Under the pieces are notes generated by a model. That model was given only the letters and a program-made list of their open reading frames with translations, had not been told where the DNA came from and ran no database searches. The position numbers and the translations under genes are program-made. 64,000 nucleotides of DNA from Mesorhizobium muleiense (GTDB taxonomy: Bacteria > Pseudomonadota > Alphaproteobacteria > Rhizobiales > Rhizobiaceae). Below are positions 54,063 to 63,412 of this stretch, in pieces (the stretch's first letter is position 1; each line of letters begins with the position of its first letter). Location: the NCBI RefSeq assembly GCF_900099905.1, contig NZ_FNEE01000004.1, positions 186,001 through 250,000 on the forward strand, in the 5' to 3' direction.

Positions 54063-56444
54063 ATGAATTATGCCAATTTTCCTCTCGACAAGAGGAAACC
54101 ATTGCCGAGTTCGGACCCAGTCAGCGCCGACGATTTCATCGATGTCGAGCGCCTGCTCGGCATGGCAGCAAGGCAGGCAAAGGTGGTTGCGGCATGCGCT
54201 GCCATCGGACTTTTTCTGGGCGTGCTCTATTTGCAGACCACGCCTCCCACCTACATGGCGACGAGCCGTGTGCTGATCGACGAAGGATTGAACAAGGTCG
54301 TTGACGAGGTCTCGGCGGCGTCGGTCAGCATGCAGACCGACTCCGCCATTCTGAGCCAGATCGAAATACTCCACTCGGCGAGACTGGCGGCGGTGGTCGT
54401 CGACAAGCAGAAGCTCGATCAGAACGACGCTTTCATGAACCCTCCGACGTCGGCCGTGTCGAAGGCTGCCGGTTTTGTGCGCGGCGTGGTCCGGTATTTC
54501 CGTCCCAATCCCACCGTGGGTACGGCCGACGTTACTCAGCTTGACCCGGCGACGCGTGACGCGATGATTGCCTCGTCGCGGCGCGATTACGCAATCCTCA
54601 AACTGCAGGACGAGGTGCAAGCCGAGCGCATCGGTCGCAGCTATGTGATCTCCATCGCCTACCAGGCCACGGACCCCGCACTTGCGACCGCGGTTACCAA
54701 AGCCTATGCCGACGCCTATCTCGCCGATCAGCTCGATGCGAGCTTCGATGCGACCGAGCGGGCGGCGGTCTGGTTGCAAGGTCGGCTGACGGAGCTTCGC
54801 GAAAGCTCCCAGGCAGCGGCGCTCGCCGTCGAGAAGTTCAGGGCCGAACATGGGCTGGCCGTCGATGACGGCCAGTTGATCAGTGACAAGCAACTGTCGG
54901 ACCTCAATGGCCAACTCATTGAGGCGCAGGCCGACACCGCCCGCGCCAGCGCCCGCTACCAACAATACAAGTCGATCGTCGAAAGCGGTTCGGACAACGC
55001 ATTCAGGGACGCCGCGATATCCGCCGACCAGCCGAGCAACTCGATCATTTCAACGCTCAAGACCCGCTATCTCACTGTCGCCAAGCGGCAGCAGGATATC
55101 GAAGCCAATTTCGGGGCTGAGCATCCCCAGGCGGTCGCACTTGCCAAGGAAAGGGCCGACATATCGGCGCAGATATTCGGCGAGCTGAAGCAATTGACCG
55201 AAAGCTACCGCAACGAATACGAAGTCGCTCTCGCGCGCGAGACGGCGCTCCGTGCAAATGTCGCGTTAGCGGCTGGCAAGAGTTCCATCGACAACCAGTC
55301 GCAGGTCAAGCTGCGCGAACTGGAGCAGAAGGCAACGGCGCTCTCGACGCTCTATCAAACGTTCCTTGGCCGCTACGAGGAAGCCTCCCAGCAGCAATCC
55401 TTCCCGGTCGGCAAGATCCGCGTCATCTCGGACGCGACGCTGCCGAAGTCCGCGGCAACCCCGCGCACGTCGATAGTGCTGGGACTTTCGCTCGTGCTTG
55501 GCGTGATGTTGGGAGCAGGGGTTGGTGGCCTGAATGAGTTCAGGGAGCGGTTCTTCAGGACCGGCGAAGACGTTCGCGATCGCGTCGGCCTCAAATTCCT
55601 CGGCTACCTGCCGATCATTGGCAGCAAGGTCGCCAAGGACGATAAGCGCGATGACGGTCAGGCGGATATCAAAACCGCCCCATCACCATCGGCGGCTGAA
55701 AGACGAGCGCGCATGCGGGTGAGCATCGACGCCCCGGCATCGATGTTTTCCGAGACGCTGCGCAGCGCCAAGATAGCCTTCGACGTGGTGATGGAAGGGC
55801 AAGGCAGCCGGGTCATTGGCGTGATCTCGGTCCTTCCCGGCGAGGGCAAGTCGACCGTGGCGGCGAATCTGGCCGGATTGCTTGCCGCCAACGGGTCGAA
55901 AACGCTCCTGGTGGACGGCGACCTGCGTAACCCCGGCCTCAGCCGCAGCCTTGGCATGGAGGCCGAGCAAGGCCTGATGGAAGCGGTGGTGAGCGGGCAG
56001 ACCTGGCAGTCCGTCGGCAAGATCGATCGGCAGACCAAGCTGGCGATCGTCCCCGCCGTGCCGCGCGGTCACTTCTCGCACACAAGCGAGCTTCTGTCGT
56101 CGGCCGGGATGCGGCGTTTCATCGACAATGCCAAGGAGACCTTCCAGTACATCATCGTCGACCTGCCGCCCCTCGGCCCCGTGGTCGATGCCAAGGCCTT
56201 TGCTCCGCTTGCCGACGGCTTCGTGCTCGTGACCGAGTGGGGGCGTACGCCGCGTGCGATGGTGCAATCCATATTGAGTTCGGAATCCTATATCGCCAAT
56301 AAGATCGTCGGCGTGGTCCTCAACAAGGTCGATTTGAAGAAGCTGGCGAAGTATGGATCGATCGGCGGCTCGGAAAAATTCTTCGACAGATATTCGTCAT
56401 ACTATCTGGAGAAGTCGGATGCGCGGACGAAGGTGAACAGCTGA
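54063..56444 (+). CDS. exoP: EPS polymerisation/transport protein with tyrosine-kinase domain (ExoP-like)
   Basis: A 793-residue Wzc-type co-polymerase. The N-terminal Wzz domain begins with a first membrane helix (VVAACAAIGLFLGVLYL, about 40-56). A long periplasmic coiled coil and a second helix (SIVLGLSLVLGVMLGAGVG, about 475-493) follow. The cytoplasmic BY-kinase domain has Walker A LPGEGKSTVAANLA (about 590), the A'-type LLVDGDLRNPGLSR and FQYIIVDLPPLG. There is no clear tyrosine cluster at the end (only Tyr pairs near SSYYLEK). It sets EPS chain length together with ExoF and Wzy. Confidence 0.93.
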   Translation: MNYANFPLDKRKPLPSSDPVSADDFIDVERLLGMAARQAKVVAACAAIGLFLGVLYLQTTPPTYMATSRVLIDEGLNKVVDEVSAASVSMQTDSAILSQIEILHSARLAAVVVDKQKLDQNDAFMNPPTSAVSKAAGFVRGVVRYFRPNPTVGTADVTQLDPATRDAMIASSRRDYAILKLQDEVQAERIGRSYVISIAYQATDPALATAVTKAYADAYLADQLDASFDATERAAVWLQGRLTELRESSQAAALAVEKFRAEHGLAVDDGQLISDKQLSDLNGQLIEAQADTARASARYQQYKSIVESGSDNAFRDAAISADQPSNSIISTLKTRYLTVAKRQQDIEANFGAEHPQAVALAKERADISAQIFGELKQLTESYRNEYEVALARETALRANVALAAGKSSIDNQSQVKLRELEQKATALSTLYQTFLGRYEEASQQQSFPVGKIRVISDATLPKSAATPRTSIVLGLSLVLGVMLGAGVGGLNEFRERFFRTGEDVRDRVGLKFLGYLPIIGSKVAKDDKRDDGQADIKTAPSPSAAERRARMRVSIDAPASMFSETLRSAKIAFDVVMEGQGSRVIGVISVLPGEGKSTVAANLAGLLAANGSKTLLVDGDLRNPGLSRSLGMEAEQGLMEAVVSGQTWQSVGKIDRQTKLAIVPAVPRGHFSHTSELLSSAGMRRFIDNAKETFQYIIVDLPPLGPVVDAKAFAPLADGFVLVTEWGRTPRAMVQSILSSESYIANKIVGVVLNKVDLKKLAKYGSIGGSEKFFDRYSSYYLEKSDARTKVNS

Positions 56445-56735
56445 GGCCGGCCTGTAGAACCGGCAGATCGTCGTCTTTCGCCGTCAGGCCGACACCGGGC
56501 TGAGGCCGTCGTGAGCGAAGACGAATGCCCCTCGAACAGACCACGACCGGCAGCCTGTACACGAGCCGGTAGGGTCGGTGGCGAATGACGTTCCTTAGGG
56601 TGCCGGTCGATTTCCTCGCTTGATCAGGTCGCCGAGCCGCGACGGGTCGCGCAAAAGCGTCCGCACCCTGCTTTGTGCCGGACATTCCACCGTAGGACGT
56701 TTGCAGCCAGGAACCGGCGTGACAACGCTGGCGCG

Positions 56736-57818
56736 TTACGCCGCCTTGAGACGGTAGCGGAAGATGGTGTGGTCGAGCAGAAGCCGGATGCGCGGTTCGG
56801 CCTCGATCGCAATCAGCCAGCTCGCGGCGATCATGGTCGCCCCGACGATGACCACCGAAAGCAGGTATGGCACTCCCGCACGCATCAAGGCGCCGAGAAT
56901 GGCTGCGCCGACGACATTATGGATCAGATAGAGAGGGTAGGTCATCAGGCCGATCCGGCGCCAGCCGCGCCAGGACAGGTCGAGCCGTAACGACCACGCC
57001 ATCAGCGCCATGGCAGCGAGGAACAGGACGATCGGCGGCCCGTAGGGCATCGCGGCTTCGACCTTGATGCTGCGGACGTCGACAGCACTTATGATCTGCA
57101 GCACGCCGCCGGCCAGGAACAAGGCGCAGAAGACAAGGCGGGCGGGCGTCACTGCCTTGAAACGCATCAGCCAGAACAGCACACCTGTCGCGAAAAAACA
57201 TCCGTGATGCACCAGGAGCAGGTCGAGCCAGCGCGCCTCGGCAAGGTCCGTCCAGTCGAATGGATAGTACAGGCACCAGAAAAGCGTGCTGATCGCGCCG
57301 AGCGCAACTGCCACCGCTTCCATCAGGTCGAAGCGGCCGAGTCGCAGCAGGATCCAGACGATGGCATAAAAGGCGATCTCGATGCCGAGCGTCCAGTAGA
57401 CGCTGTCGACCCAGGGGTTGAACGGAACGAACAGGGCGGTGCGTATGAGCGTGGTGACAGCGTCCGTCGGCCAACTGAGATCGACCAGAAGCAGCACCAT
57501 CGCGGTGACTGGTGCGCAGATCCAGACGGCCGGCGCCAATCGTTTCACCCTTGCCTCGAAAAACCGCAGCGGTGTCGAATGCTCGGCGCTGAAGGCGATC
57601 ACGAAGCCGCTGATGACGAAGAATATCTGGACGCCGACCCATCCGAATTGGACCAGTCCGCCTATTTCCGGATGCGGCGGGATGCCGCCCGTCGCACGCG
57701 CCGAAACGCCCTCGGGGAACGCCCACACCCAGAAGCCGTAGTGGTAGACCATCACGAGGACAGCGGCGACAAAACGCAGGATGTCGACGCCGCCGAATGT
57801 TGTTTTTTGCTGAGCCAT
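56736..57818 (-). CDS. acyltransferase family 3 (ExoZ/ExoH-type EPS acyl decoration)
   Basis: A 360-residue membrane acyltransferase with about ten helices. The start at 57818 (MAQQKTTFGGVDILRFVAAVLVMVYHY) has AAGG upstream and opens the Acyl_transf_3 motif with its conserved Arg and His. WVGVQIFFVISGFVIAFS and RVKRLAPAVWICAP follow. By position at the cluster end it probably acetylates or succinylates the EPS; which one cannot be told. A PhaR-like site sits 49 bases upstream. Confidence 0.88.
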   Translation of the reverse strand: MAQQKTTFGGVDILRFVAAVLVMVYHYGFWVWAFPEGVSARATGGIPPHPEIGGLVQFGWVGVQIFFVISGFVIAFSAEHSTPLRFFEARVKRLAPAVWICAPVTAMVLLLVDLSWPTDAVTTLIRTALFVPFNPWVDSVYWTLGIEIAFYAIVWILLRLGRFDLMEAVAVALGAISTLFWCLYYPFDWTDLAEARWLDLLLVHHGCFFATGVLFWLMRFKAVTPARLVFCALFLAGGVLQIISAVDVRSIKVEAAMPYGPPIVLFLAAMALMAWSLRLDLSWRGWRRIGLMTYPLYLIHNVVGAAILGALMRAGVPYLLSVVIVGATMIAASWLIAIEAEPRIRLLLDHTIFRYRLKAA

Positions 57819-57866
57819 GCCGTGCCTTCGGAATGGCCCCCCACGCAAAGGTTTAAGGGCTATTGC

Positions 57867-57898
57867 TGCATTGCACAACAGACGATTGCAGTGCAGGA
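57867..57898 (-). promoter_or_regulatory. paired PhaR/AniA-like sites before the acyltransferase
   Basis: TGCATTGCACAA (57867-57878) is a full match to TGCRNYGCASMA. TGCAGTGCAGGA (57887-57898) matches 11 of 12. They are 20 bases apart, two helical turns, and 49-80 bases before the ATG at 57818. Confidence 0.5.
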
Positions 57899-57951
57899 TG
57901 AATTCGTGAATTCGTCCGAAGCCGCGATCCGCCTGCTGCGCTCCGAAACAG

Positions 57952-59859
57952 CTAAAGCCCGATTCCGCGTCCCTTCAGCGCCGCGGTGATTTCGTCGAGA
58001 ATGACCGGATCGTCGATGGTCGCCGGCATTGTCCAGTCTTCCTTGTCGGCAATCTTCTGCATGGTGCCGCGCAGGATTTTGCCGGAGCGTGTCTTGGGCA
58101 GGCGCTTGATCGTGACCACCGTCTTGAATGCGGCGACCGGGCCGATCCGCTCGCGCACCAGCGTGACCACCTCGGTCTCAATAGTGGCGCTGTCACGCGT
58201 GACACCGGCATTCAGCACGACGAAGCCGAGCGGAACCTGGCCCTTCATCGCATCTGCGACGCCGACGACAGCGCACTCGGCAACGTCCGGATGCGCGGCC
58301 AGCACCTCCTCCATGGCGCCGGTCGACAGCCGGTGGCCGGCGACATTGATGATGTCGTCGGTGCGGGCCATCACGAACAAATAGCCGTCCTCGTCCATCA
58401 TGCCGGCATCCGCCGTCTTGTAGAAGCCGGGGAATTCGTCGAGATAGGCTTGGCGAAACCGGTCATCGGCATTCCATAGCGTCGGCAGACAGCCGGCCGG
58501 CAGCGGCAGCTTGACCACGACATTGCCCAACGTACCGCGCGGTACTTCGTGGCCGGCATCGTCGAGCACACGGATGTCGTAGCCGGGCATCGGCACCCCG
58601 GGCGAGCCGTATTTCACCGGCAGTAGCCCTAATCCGGCTGGGTTGATCGTCATCGGCGAGCCCGTCTCGGTCTGCCACCAATGGTCGATTACCGGCACGT
58701 TCAATTTCTGCTCCGCCCATTTGATGGTTTCCGGATCGGCGCGCTCGCCGGCGAGGAACAGCGTGCGGAATTTCGACAGGTCGTATTTCGGGACGAATTC
58801 GCCCTTGGGGTCCTGTCCCTTGATGGCGCGGAATGCGGTCGGCGCGGTGAACAGCGCGACCACGCCATGCTCTGATATCACCCGCCAGTAGGTTCCGGCG
58901 TCGGGCGTGCCGACCGGCTTGCCCTCGAACAGTACGGTCGTGCAGCCATGCAGCAGCGGGCCGTAGACGATGTAGGAATGGCCGACCACCCAGCCGACGT
59001 CGGAAGCCGCCCAGAACACCTCGCCCGGCTTGACGCCGAACTCGTTCTCCATCGACCATTTCAGCGCAACCATGTGGCCGCCATTGTCGCGCACGATGCC
59101 CTTGGGCTGGCCGGTCGTTCCGGACGTGTAGATGATGTAGAGCGGATCGGTGGCGAGCACCGGAACGCAGTCGACATTGGCGCCCGCGGCCCGCTCGCGG
59201 GCGACGGCGTCGGCATAGTCGATGTCGTGGTTCTCCCTTAGCTCGCAGCGCAGCTGATCGCGCTGCAGGATGAGGCAGGCTTCGGGCTTGTGCCGCGACA
59301 TCTCGATCGCCTTGTCGAGCAGCGGCTTGTAGGCGACGACGCGCCCGGGCTCCAGGCCGCAAGAGGCGGAAATGATCAGCTTCGGCCTGGCGTCGTCGAT
59401 GCGCGTGGCGAGCTCGTGCGAAGCAAAGCCGCCGAAGACGACCGAATGCACGGCGCCGATTCGGGCGCAGGCAAGCATGGCAAACGCAGCTTCCGCCACC
59501 ATCGGCATGTAGATGATGACCCGATCGCCTTTTTGGACGCCGCGGTTCTTCAGCACCGACGTCAGCGCGACCACCTCGCGTTTCAATTCGGCATAGGTGA
59601 ATTTCCTGACCGTGCCGGAAATCGCGCCGTCATGGATCAGCGCGATCTGATCGGCGCGGCCACCCGCCACGTGGCGGTCGACGGCGTTGAAGCAGGTGTT
59701 GCAGGAGGCGCCGCCAAACCAGCGCCCATAGACGCCGGCATTCGCATCGAAGACCGTTTCGAACGGCGAGAACCAGTCGATGGCCTTGGCCGCATCCGCC
59801 CAGAATTTTTCCGGATCGCGTTTCCAGCCGTCATAGACCTCGTGGTAGCGTGACGCCAT
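57952..59859 (-). CDS. prpE: propionyl-CoA synthetase (AMP-forming)
   Basis: Activates propionate, and less well acetate, with ATP and CoA. The 635-residue protein starts at 59859 (MASRYHEVYDGWKRDPEKFWADAA) behind GGGAGAAAG; the open frame further upstream is not protein-like. AMP-binding motifs are YIIYTSGTTGQPKGIVRDNGG, WWQTETGSP and DGYLFVMARTDDIINVAGHRLS. The catalytic C-terminal Lys is in PKTRSGKILRG. PrpE-type features are WFSPFETVFDANAG and RWFGGASCNTCFNAVDRH. It appears monocistronic. Confidence 0.93.
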   Translation of the reverse strand: MASRYHEVYDGWKRDPEKFWADAAKAIDWFSPFETVFDANAGVYGRWFGGASCNTCFNAVDRHVAGGRADQIALIHDGAISGTVRKFTYAELKREVVALTSVLKNRGVQKGDRVIIYMPMVAEAAFAMLACARIGAVHSVVFGGFASHELATRIDDARPKLIISASCGLEPGRVVAYKPLLDKAIEMSRHKPEACLILQRDQLRCELRENHDIDYADAVARERAAGANVDCVPVLATDPLYIIYTSGTTGQPKGIVRDNGGHMVALKWSMENEFGVKPGEVFWAASDVGWVVGHSYIVYGPLLHGCTTVLFEGKPVGTPDAGTYWRVISEHGVVALFTAPTAFRAIKGQDPKGEFVPKYDLSKFRTLFLAGERADPETIKWAEQKLNVPVIDHWWQTETGSPMTINPAGLGLLPVKYGSPGVPMPGYDIRVLDDAGHEVPRGTLGNVVVKLPLPAGCLPTLWNADDRFRQAYLDEFPGFYKTADAGMMDEDGYLFVMARTDDIINVAGHRLSTGAMEEVLAAHPDVAECAVVGVADAMKGQVPLGFVVLNAGVTRDSATIETEVVTLVRERIGPVAAFKTVVTIKRLPKTRSGKILRGTMQKIADKEDWTMPATIDDPVILDEITAALKGRGIGL

Positions 59860-60056
59860 CCAGCTTTCTCCCAGGAATGTTTCTGTCCTTGGAAATAGCG
59901 TATGCTGTTTTTGCAAGCACGTGCAAATTCGTCTTGGCGACCTCGCTTTGGTCGAAATGGACGTGACCGCCGCTTTATCGCCGCAACCGGCCAGGTCGTA
60001 GAAAGCGCCTGCTTGCTTAATACTGTTCCTATAGCCGTGGCGCGGTGTTGGCCGTG

Positions 60057-61043
60057 CTACATCCCCCGGCGCAGCGCAGCCGTATGCACCGGTGCGTCCC
60101 ACAATGCGGTCGTCTCATCGTCGAGCATGGTCAGCGTGATCGAGCAGCCGGCCATGTCGAGCGATGTCACATAGGACCCGACCAGTGAACGGGCGACCGT
60201 CACGCCGTTTTTCTCGAAGATTTTCCGGGCGCTGTTGTACATCAGGTAGAGCTCCATCAGCGGCGTGCCGCCGAAGCCGTTGACGAAAAGCAGCGCCGGG
60301 CCTTTTGCCCTGTCACCGAGATCGCCAGATATCGCCGCGCAGATCTCCTCGGCGATGGCGTCGGCGCTCTTCAACGCGTCGCGGCGGCGCCCGGGTTCGC
60401 CATGGATCCCGACGCCGAATTCCATCTCGCCGTCGCCGATATCGAAGGTCGGCCTGCCGGCGGCCGGTACGGTGCAACTGGTCAGCGCAACGCCCATCGA
60501 GCGCGTCGCGCCATTGATGCGTTCGCCAAGCGCCTTCAACGGCTTCAGCGCCATGCCTTGCTCGGCCGCGGCGCCGAGGATCTTCTCGACCACCAGCGTG
60601 CCGGCAACGCCGCGTCGGCCAGTGGTGTAGGAGGAGTTCTCGACCGCGACGTCGTCATTGGTCACCACTTGCATCACACCCTCCGACATTTCAGCAGCCA
60701 TGTCGAAATTCATCACGTCGCCCTCGTAGTTCTTGACGATGAACAGGCAGCCGGCACCGGTGTTGACCGCCTCCGCGGCCGCCATCATCTGGTCCGGCGT
60801 CGGTGAGGTGAACACCTGGCCGGGGCAGGCGGCATCCAGCATGCCATGCCCGACCAGCCCGCCATGCAGCGGCTCGTGGCCAGAGCCGCCCCCGGAAATC
60901 AGCGCCACCTTGCCGGGCTTGAGTGTCCTGCGGCGCACGAATTTATGCTCGTCGCCAAGCGCAAGGATGTCGGCATGGGCGGCAACGAAGCCGTCGAGGC
61001 TTTCGGTCAGCACCGTGTCCACAGAATTCAGAAACTTCTTCAT
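60057..61043 (-). CDS. dhaK: dihydroxyacetone kinase, DhaK subunit
   Basis: The substrate-binding subunit of the PTS-dependent dihydroxyacetone kinase. The 328-residue protein has GGGSGHEPLHGGLVG (H56) and the covalent-binding His in VGIHGEPG (H214), plus NFDMAAEM and the dimer phrase FVNGFGGTPLMELYLMYN. It is the last gene of the dha operon, separated from dhaL and dhaM by the PTS genes. Confidence 0.94.
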   Translation of the reverse strand: MKKFLNSVDTVLTESLDGFVAAHADILALGDEHKFVRRRTLKPGKVALISGGGSGHEPLHGGLVGHGMLDAACPGQVFTSPTPDQMMAAAEAVNTGAGCLFIVKNYEGDVMNFDMAAEMSEGVMQVVTNDDVAVENSSYTTGRRGVAGTLVVEKILGAAAEQGMALKPLKALGERINGATRSMGVALTSCTVPAAGRPTFDIGDGEMEFGVGIHGEPGRRRDALKSADAIAEEICAAISGDLGDRAKGPALLFVNGFGGTPLMELYLMYNSARKIFEKNGVTVARSLVGSYVTSLDMAGCSITLTMLDDETTALWDAPVHTAALRRGM

Positions 61044-61078
61044 GGCCGTCTCTCCCGAAATAGCTGAACGTGGCGCGA

Positions 61079-61510
61079 CTATGTCCCGCCCTTGCCGGCG
61101 ATGCTGGTGATCTTCTGGATGAAATCGTTGACCGCCCTGTCGAGCGCCGCGTTCTGTTTGTCGTCGCCGAAATCGGGAACGATGAGCGAAACATGCCGCG
61201 TCTTGCGCATGCCGGATGCCAGCGACATTTTTCCCGGATGCGCCTGATGGTAGGCGGCAAGAAAATGGTCGCGTTCGGCCGGGCTGAAATGGCAGACGGC
61301 GAAAATAGCCGGCAAATGTTTTGACGGGATCGGGATCGAGTAGGCCGGGCTGGAAATCTGGGTGACGAAGCTGCGATGCTTGCCCAACGCGTCGGCGAGG
61401 CGCTGGCGCATGCCGGACGGGCGCTGGTCGAGGACCTGCGACAGGATCGTCTTGTAGGCGCGGATCGCCTCTTCGGAGCCGGCTTCAGGCGTCTTCTTGG
61501 TTTCGGCCAT
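61079..61510 (-). CDS. conserved hypothetical protein of the dha operon
   Basis: A 143-residue protein starting at 61510 (MAETKKTPEAGSEEAIRAYKTILSQVL), 8 bases after the EI stop and 35 before dhaK, so clearly in the operon. The region MRQRLADALGKHRSFVTQISSPAYSIPIPSKHLPAIFAVCHFS has the look of a helix-turn-helix DNA-binding part. It could be a regulator of the operon. No family name can be given. Confidence 0.75.
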   Translation of the reverse strand: MAETKKTPEAGSEEAIRAYKTILSQVLDQRPSGMRQRLADALGKHRSFVTQISSPAYSIPIPSKHLPAIFAVCHFSPAERDHFLAAYHQAHPGKMSLASGMRKTRHVSLIVPDFGDDKQNAALDRAVNDFIQKITSIAGKGGT

Positions 61511-61518
61511 GCCGGTGC

Positions 61519-63105
61519 CTAGATCGAAACGTCCGCAATGGCCGCCTTGGCCATTGCGAGCTGGGCGGGAACCACGGAAAGGTCGCGCAGGCCGGCCTCG
61601 ATCAGCGCCGGGATCGCCGCCGGATCGCCGCCGGCGTCGCCGCACAGGCTGACCGGAATCTTTTGCGCGCGGCCGAACGCCGCAACCGAGGCGATCAGCC
61701 GAAGCACGGCCGGATGCCTGATCGAATTGAGATGCGCGACCGACGCGTTGTCGCGCGCCGCCGCCATCACATACTGGGTCAGGTCGTTCGAGCCGATCGA
61801 GAAGAAGGCGACCTCGGCAAACGCCTCAGGAGCGATCGCCACCGACGGCACCTCGACCATGATGCCGAGCGGCGGCATTTTTTGCGCGACGCCGCGCGCG
61901 GCAAGCGCGGCCTGCTCTTCGGCGAAGAGCGCAGCTGCTCGCTGATACTCGTCCCACACTGCGATCATCGGGAACATCACCTTGAGATTGCCATGCAATG
62001 CGGCGCGCAGCAGCGCCCTGATCTGCACCCGAAAAACCTCCGGTCTCGCCAGCGATAGCCTGATGCCGCGCAGGCCGAGAAACGGATTGCCCTCTTCGAC
62101 GGTGAAGCCCAGCACCGGCTTGTCGCCGCCGGCGTCGACGGTGCGAATGGTCACCGGTTTGTCTTCAGCCCATTCGAGCACCTTGCGGTAGGCGCGATAC
62201 TGCGTTTCCTCGTCCGGCAGCGTCTTGCCGAACAGGAACTCGGTCCGCATCAGCCCGACGCCATCGCAGGTCGAGACATCGATACCGTCGACATCGGACG
62301 GATCGGCGATGTTGACCTGCACCCCCACCGCAGTGCCGGCTTTCGTCACCGCCGGCCGAGTCAAAAAAGTTTCCGCCCTGTCGCGACGTGCCGCGAAAGA
62401 CGACGACGATTGCCGGAACGCCTCGACCTCTGCCCTTGTTGGCCTCAACACGATGCCGCCGTGCTCGGCATCGAGCAGGGCGACGCCGGCAAGATCAGCC
62501 GGCGAAGCACCGAGCCCCACGATCATAGGCACGCCGCGCGAGCGCGCCAGCATGGCGACGTGGCTGGCGGTACTGCCCGCCTTCAGCGCAATGCCGCCGC
62601 CGGCGCTCCAGTCGGTTTCGAGAAAGCGCGTCGGCGCGATGTCCTCGCCGTAGAAGATGGCGCCTGTCGGCGCGGCAGCCGCGCTGTCCGCGGTCAGCGC
62701 GCGAAGCACCTGGTCTCTGATGTCGCGCATGTCGGCGGCGCGTGCCCGGAAATAATCCTGATCCGACGTTTCGTAGCCGACAATTTCGGCGTCAAGCGCC
62801 TGCCGCCATGCCGCATCGGCCGGCTGGCCGGCGGCAATCGCGGCAAAGGCCGGGCCGGTCAGCGCATCGTCCTCCAGCATGGCGAGCTGGAATTCGAGAA
62901 TGTCGGCGGCATCGCCCTCGGTTGCCTGGATCAGCTTGGCAAGCCGGCCTGTCGCTGTGCCGATTGCCGTTTCGAGCGCGAGCCTCTCGTCAGCTGCGGT
63001 CGCTTTACTTCTATAGCGCGCGACGACCGGGTCGAGGTTGAACAGCGGCCCTTCGGCATAGCCGGCCGAAGCCGGGATTCCCTTCAGCTTAAGCGGTTCG
63101 GGCAT
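61519..63105 (-). CDS. PTS enzyme I, dedicated to dihydroxyacetone kinase
   Basis: Takes phosphate from phosphoenolpyruvate and passes it to HPr. The 528-residue protein starts at 63105 (MPEPLKLKGIPASAGYAEG), overlapping the HPr gene by 17 bases. The phosphohistidine region is GSTASHVAMLARSRGVPMIVG (H182). The PEP-binding barrel has CDGVGLMRTEFLF, GIMVEVPS, FSIGSNDLTQYVMA and the catalytic Cys in SLCGDAGGDP. It has no GAF domain, so it is not PtsP. It equals the EI part that is fused in DhaM of other bacteria. Confidence 0.92.
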   Translation of the reverse strand: MPEPLKLKGIPASAGYAEGPLFNLDPVVARYRSKATAADERLALETAIGTATGRLAKLIQATEGDAADILEFQLAMLEDDALTGPAFAAIAAGQPADAAWRQALDAEIVGYETSDQDYFRARAADMRDIRDQVLRALTADSAAAAPTGAIFYGEDIAPTRFLETDWSAGGGIALKAGSTASHVAMLARSRGVPMIVGLGASPADLAGVALLDAEHGGIVLRPTRAEVEAFRQSSSSFAARRDRAETFLTRPAVTKAGTAVGVQVNIADPSDVDGIDVSTCDGVGLMRTEFLFGKTLPDEETQYRAYRKVLEWAEDKPVTIRTVDAGGDKPVLGFTVEEGNPFLGLRGIRLSLARPEVFRVQIRALLRAALHGNLKVMFPMIAVWDEYQRAAALFAEEQAALAARGVAQKMPPLGIMVEVPSVAIAPEAFAEVAFFSIGSNDLTQYVMAAARDNASVAHLNSIRHPAVLRLIASVAAFGRAQKIPVSLCGDAGGDPAAIPALIEAGLRDLSVVPAQLAMAKAAIADVSI

Positions 63106-63391
63106 GGTCCACGCCCTCGTCGAAGTCGCGCCGCACCAGCTCGACGAGCGCGCCGACCGCCTCGCCGGCACCGTCGCCCTTGGCTCTGATATGCAGCACC
63201 GTGCCTTTCGGCGCCTTGGCCGCCATCACCTTGACGATGCTCTTGGCGTCGAACCAAGGACCGTTGGCGGCGAGCGCCACTTCGACTTCGGCCGAAAACG
63301 TCTTGGCGAGCTTGGTGAATTTCACCGAAGGGCGCGCATGCAGGCCGACCTCATGGGTGATCAGAACGGTGGCTTCAGCCGATGCGGACAT
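63089..63391 (-). CDS. HPr-like phosphocarrier of the dha operon
   Basis: A 100-residue HPr domain protein with phosphorylated His18 in GLHARPSVKF. I prefer the ATG at 63391 (MSASAEATVL) because AGGA lies upstream; an ATG at 63412, just after the dhaM stop, is in frame and possible. The regulatory Ser region is KSIVKVMAAKAPKG. It hands phosphate from EI to DhaM. Confidence 0.9.
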   Translation of the reverse strand: MSASAEATVLITHEVGLHARPSVKFTKLAKTFSAEVEVALAANGPWFDAKSIVKVMAAKAPKGTVLHIRAKGDGAGEAVGALVELVRRDFDEGVDHARTA

Positions 63392-63412
63392 TGAGTCAAA
63401 ATTCCTGTTCAT

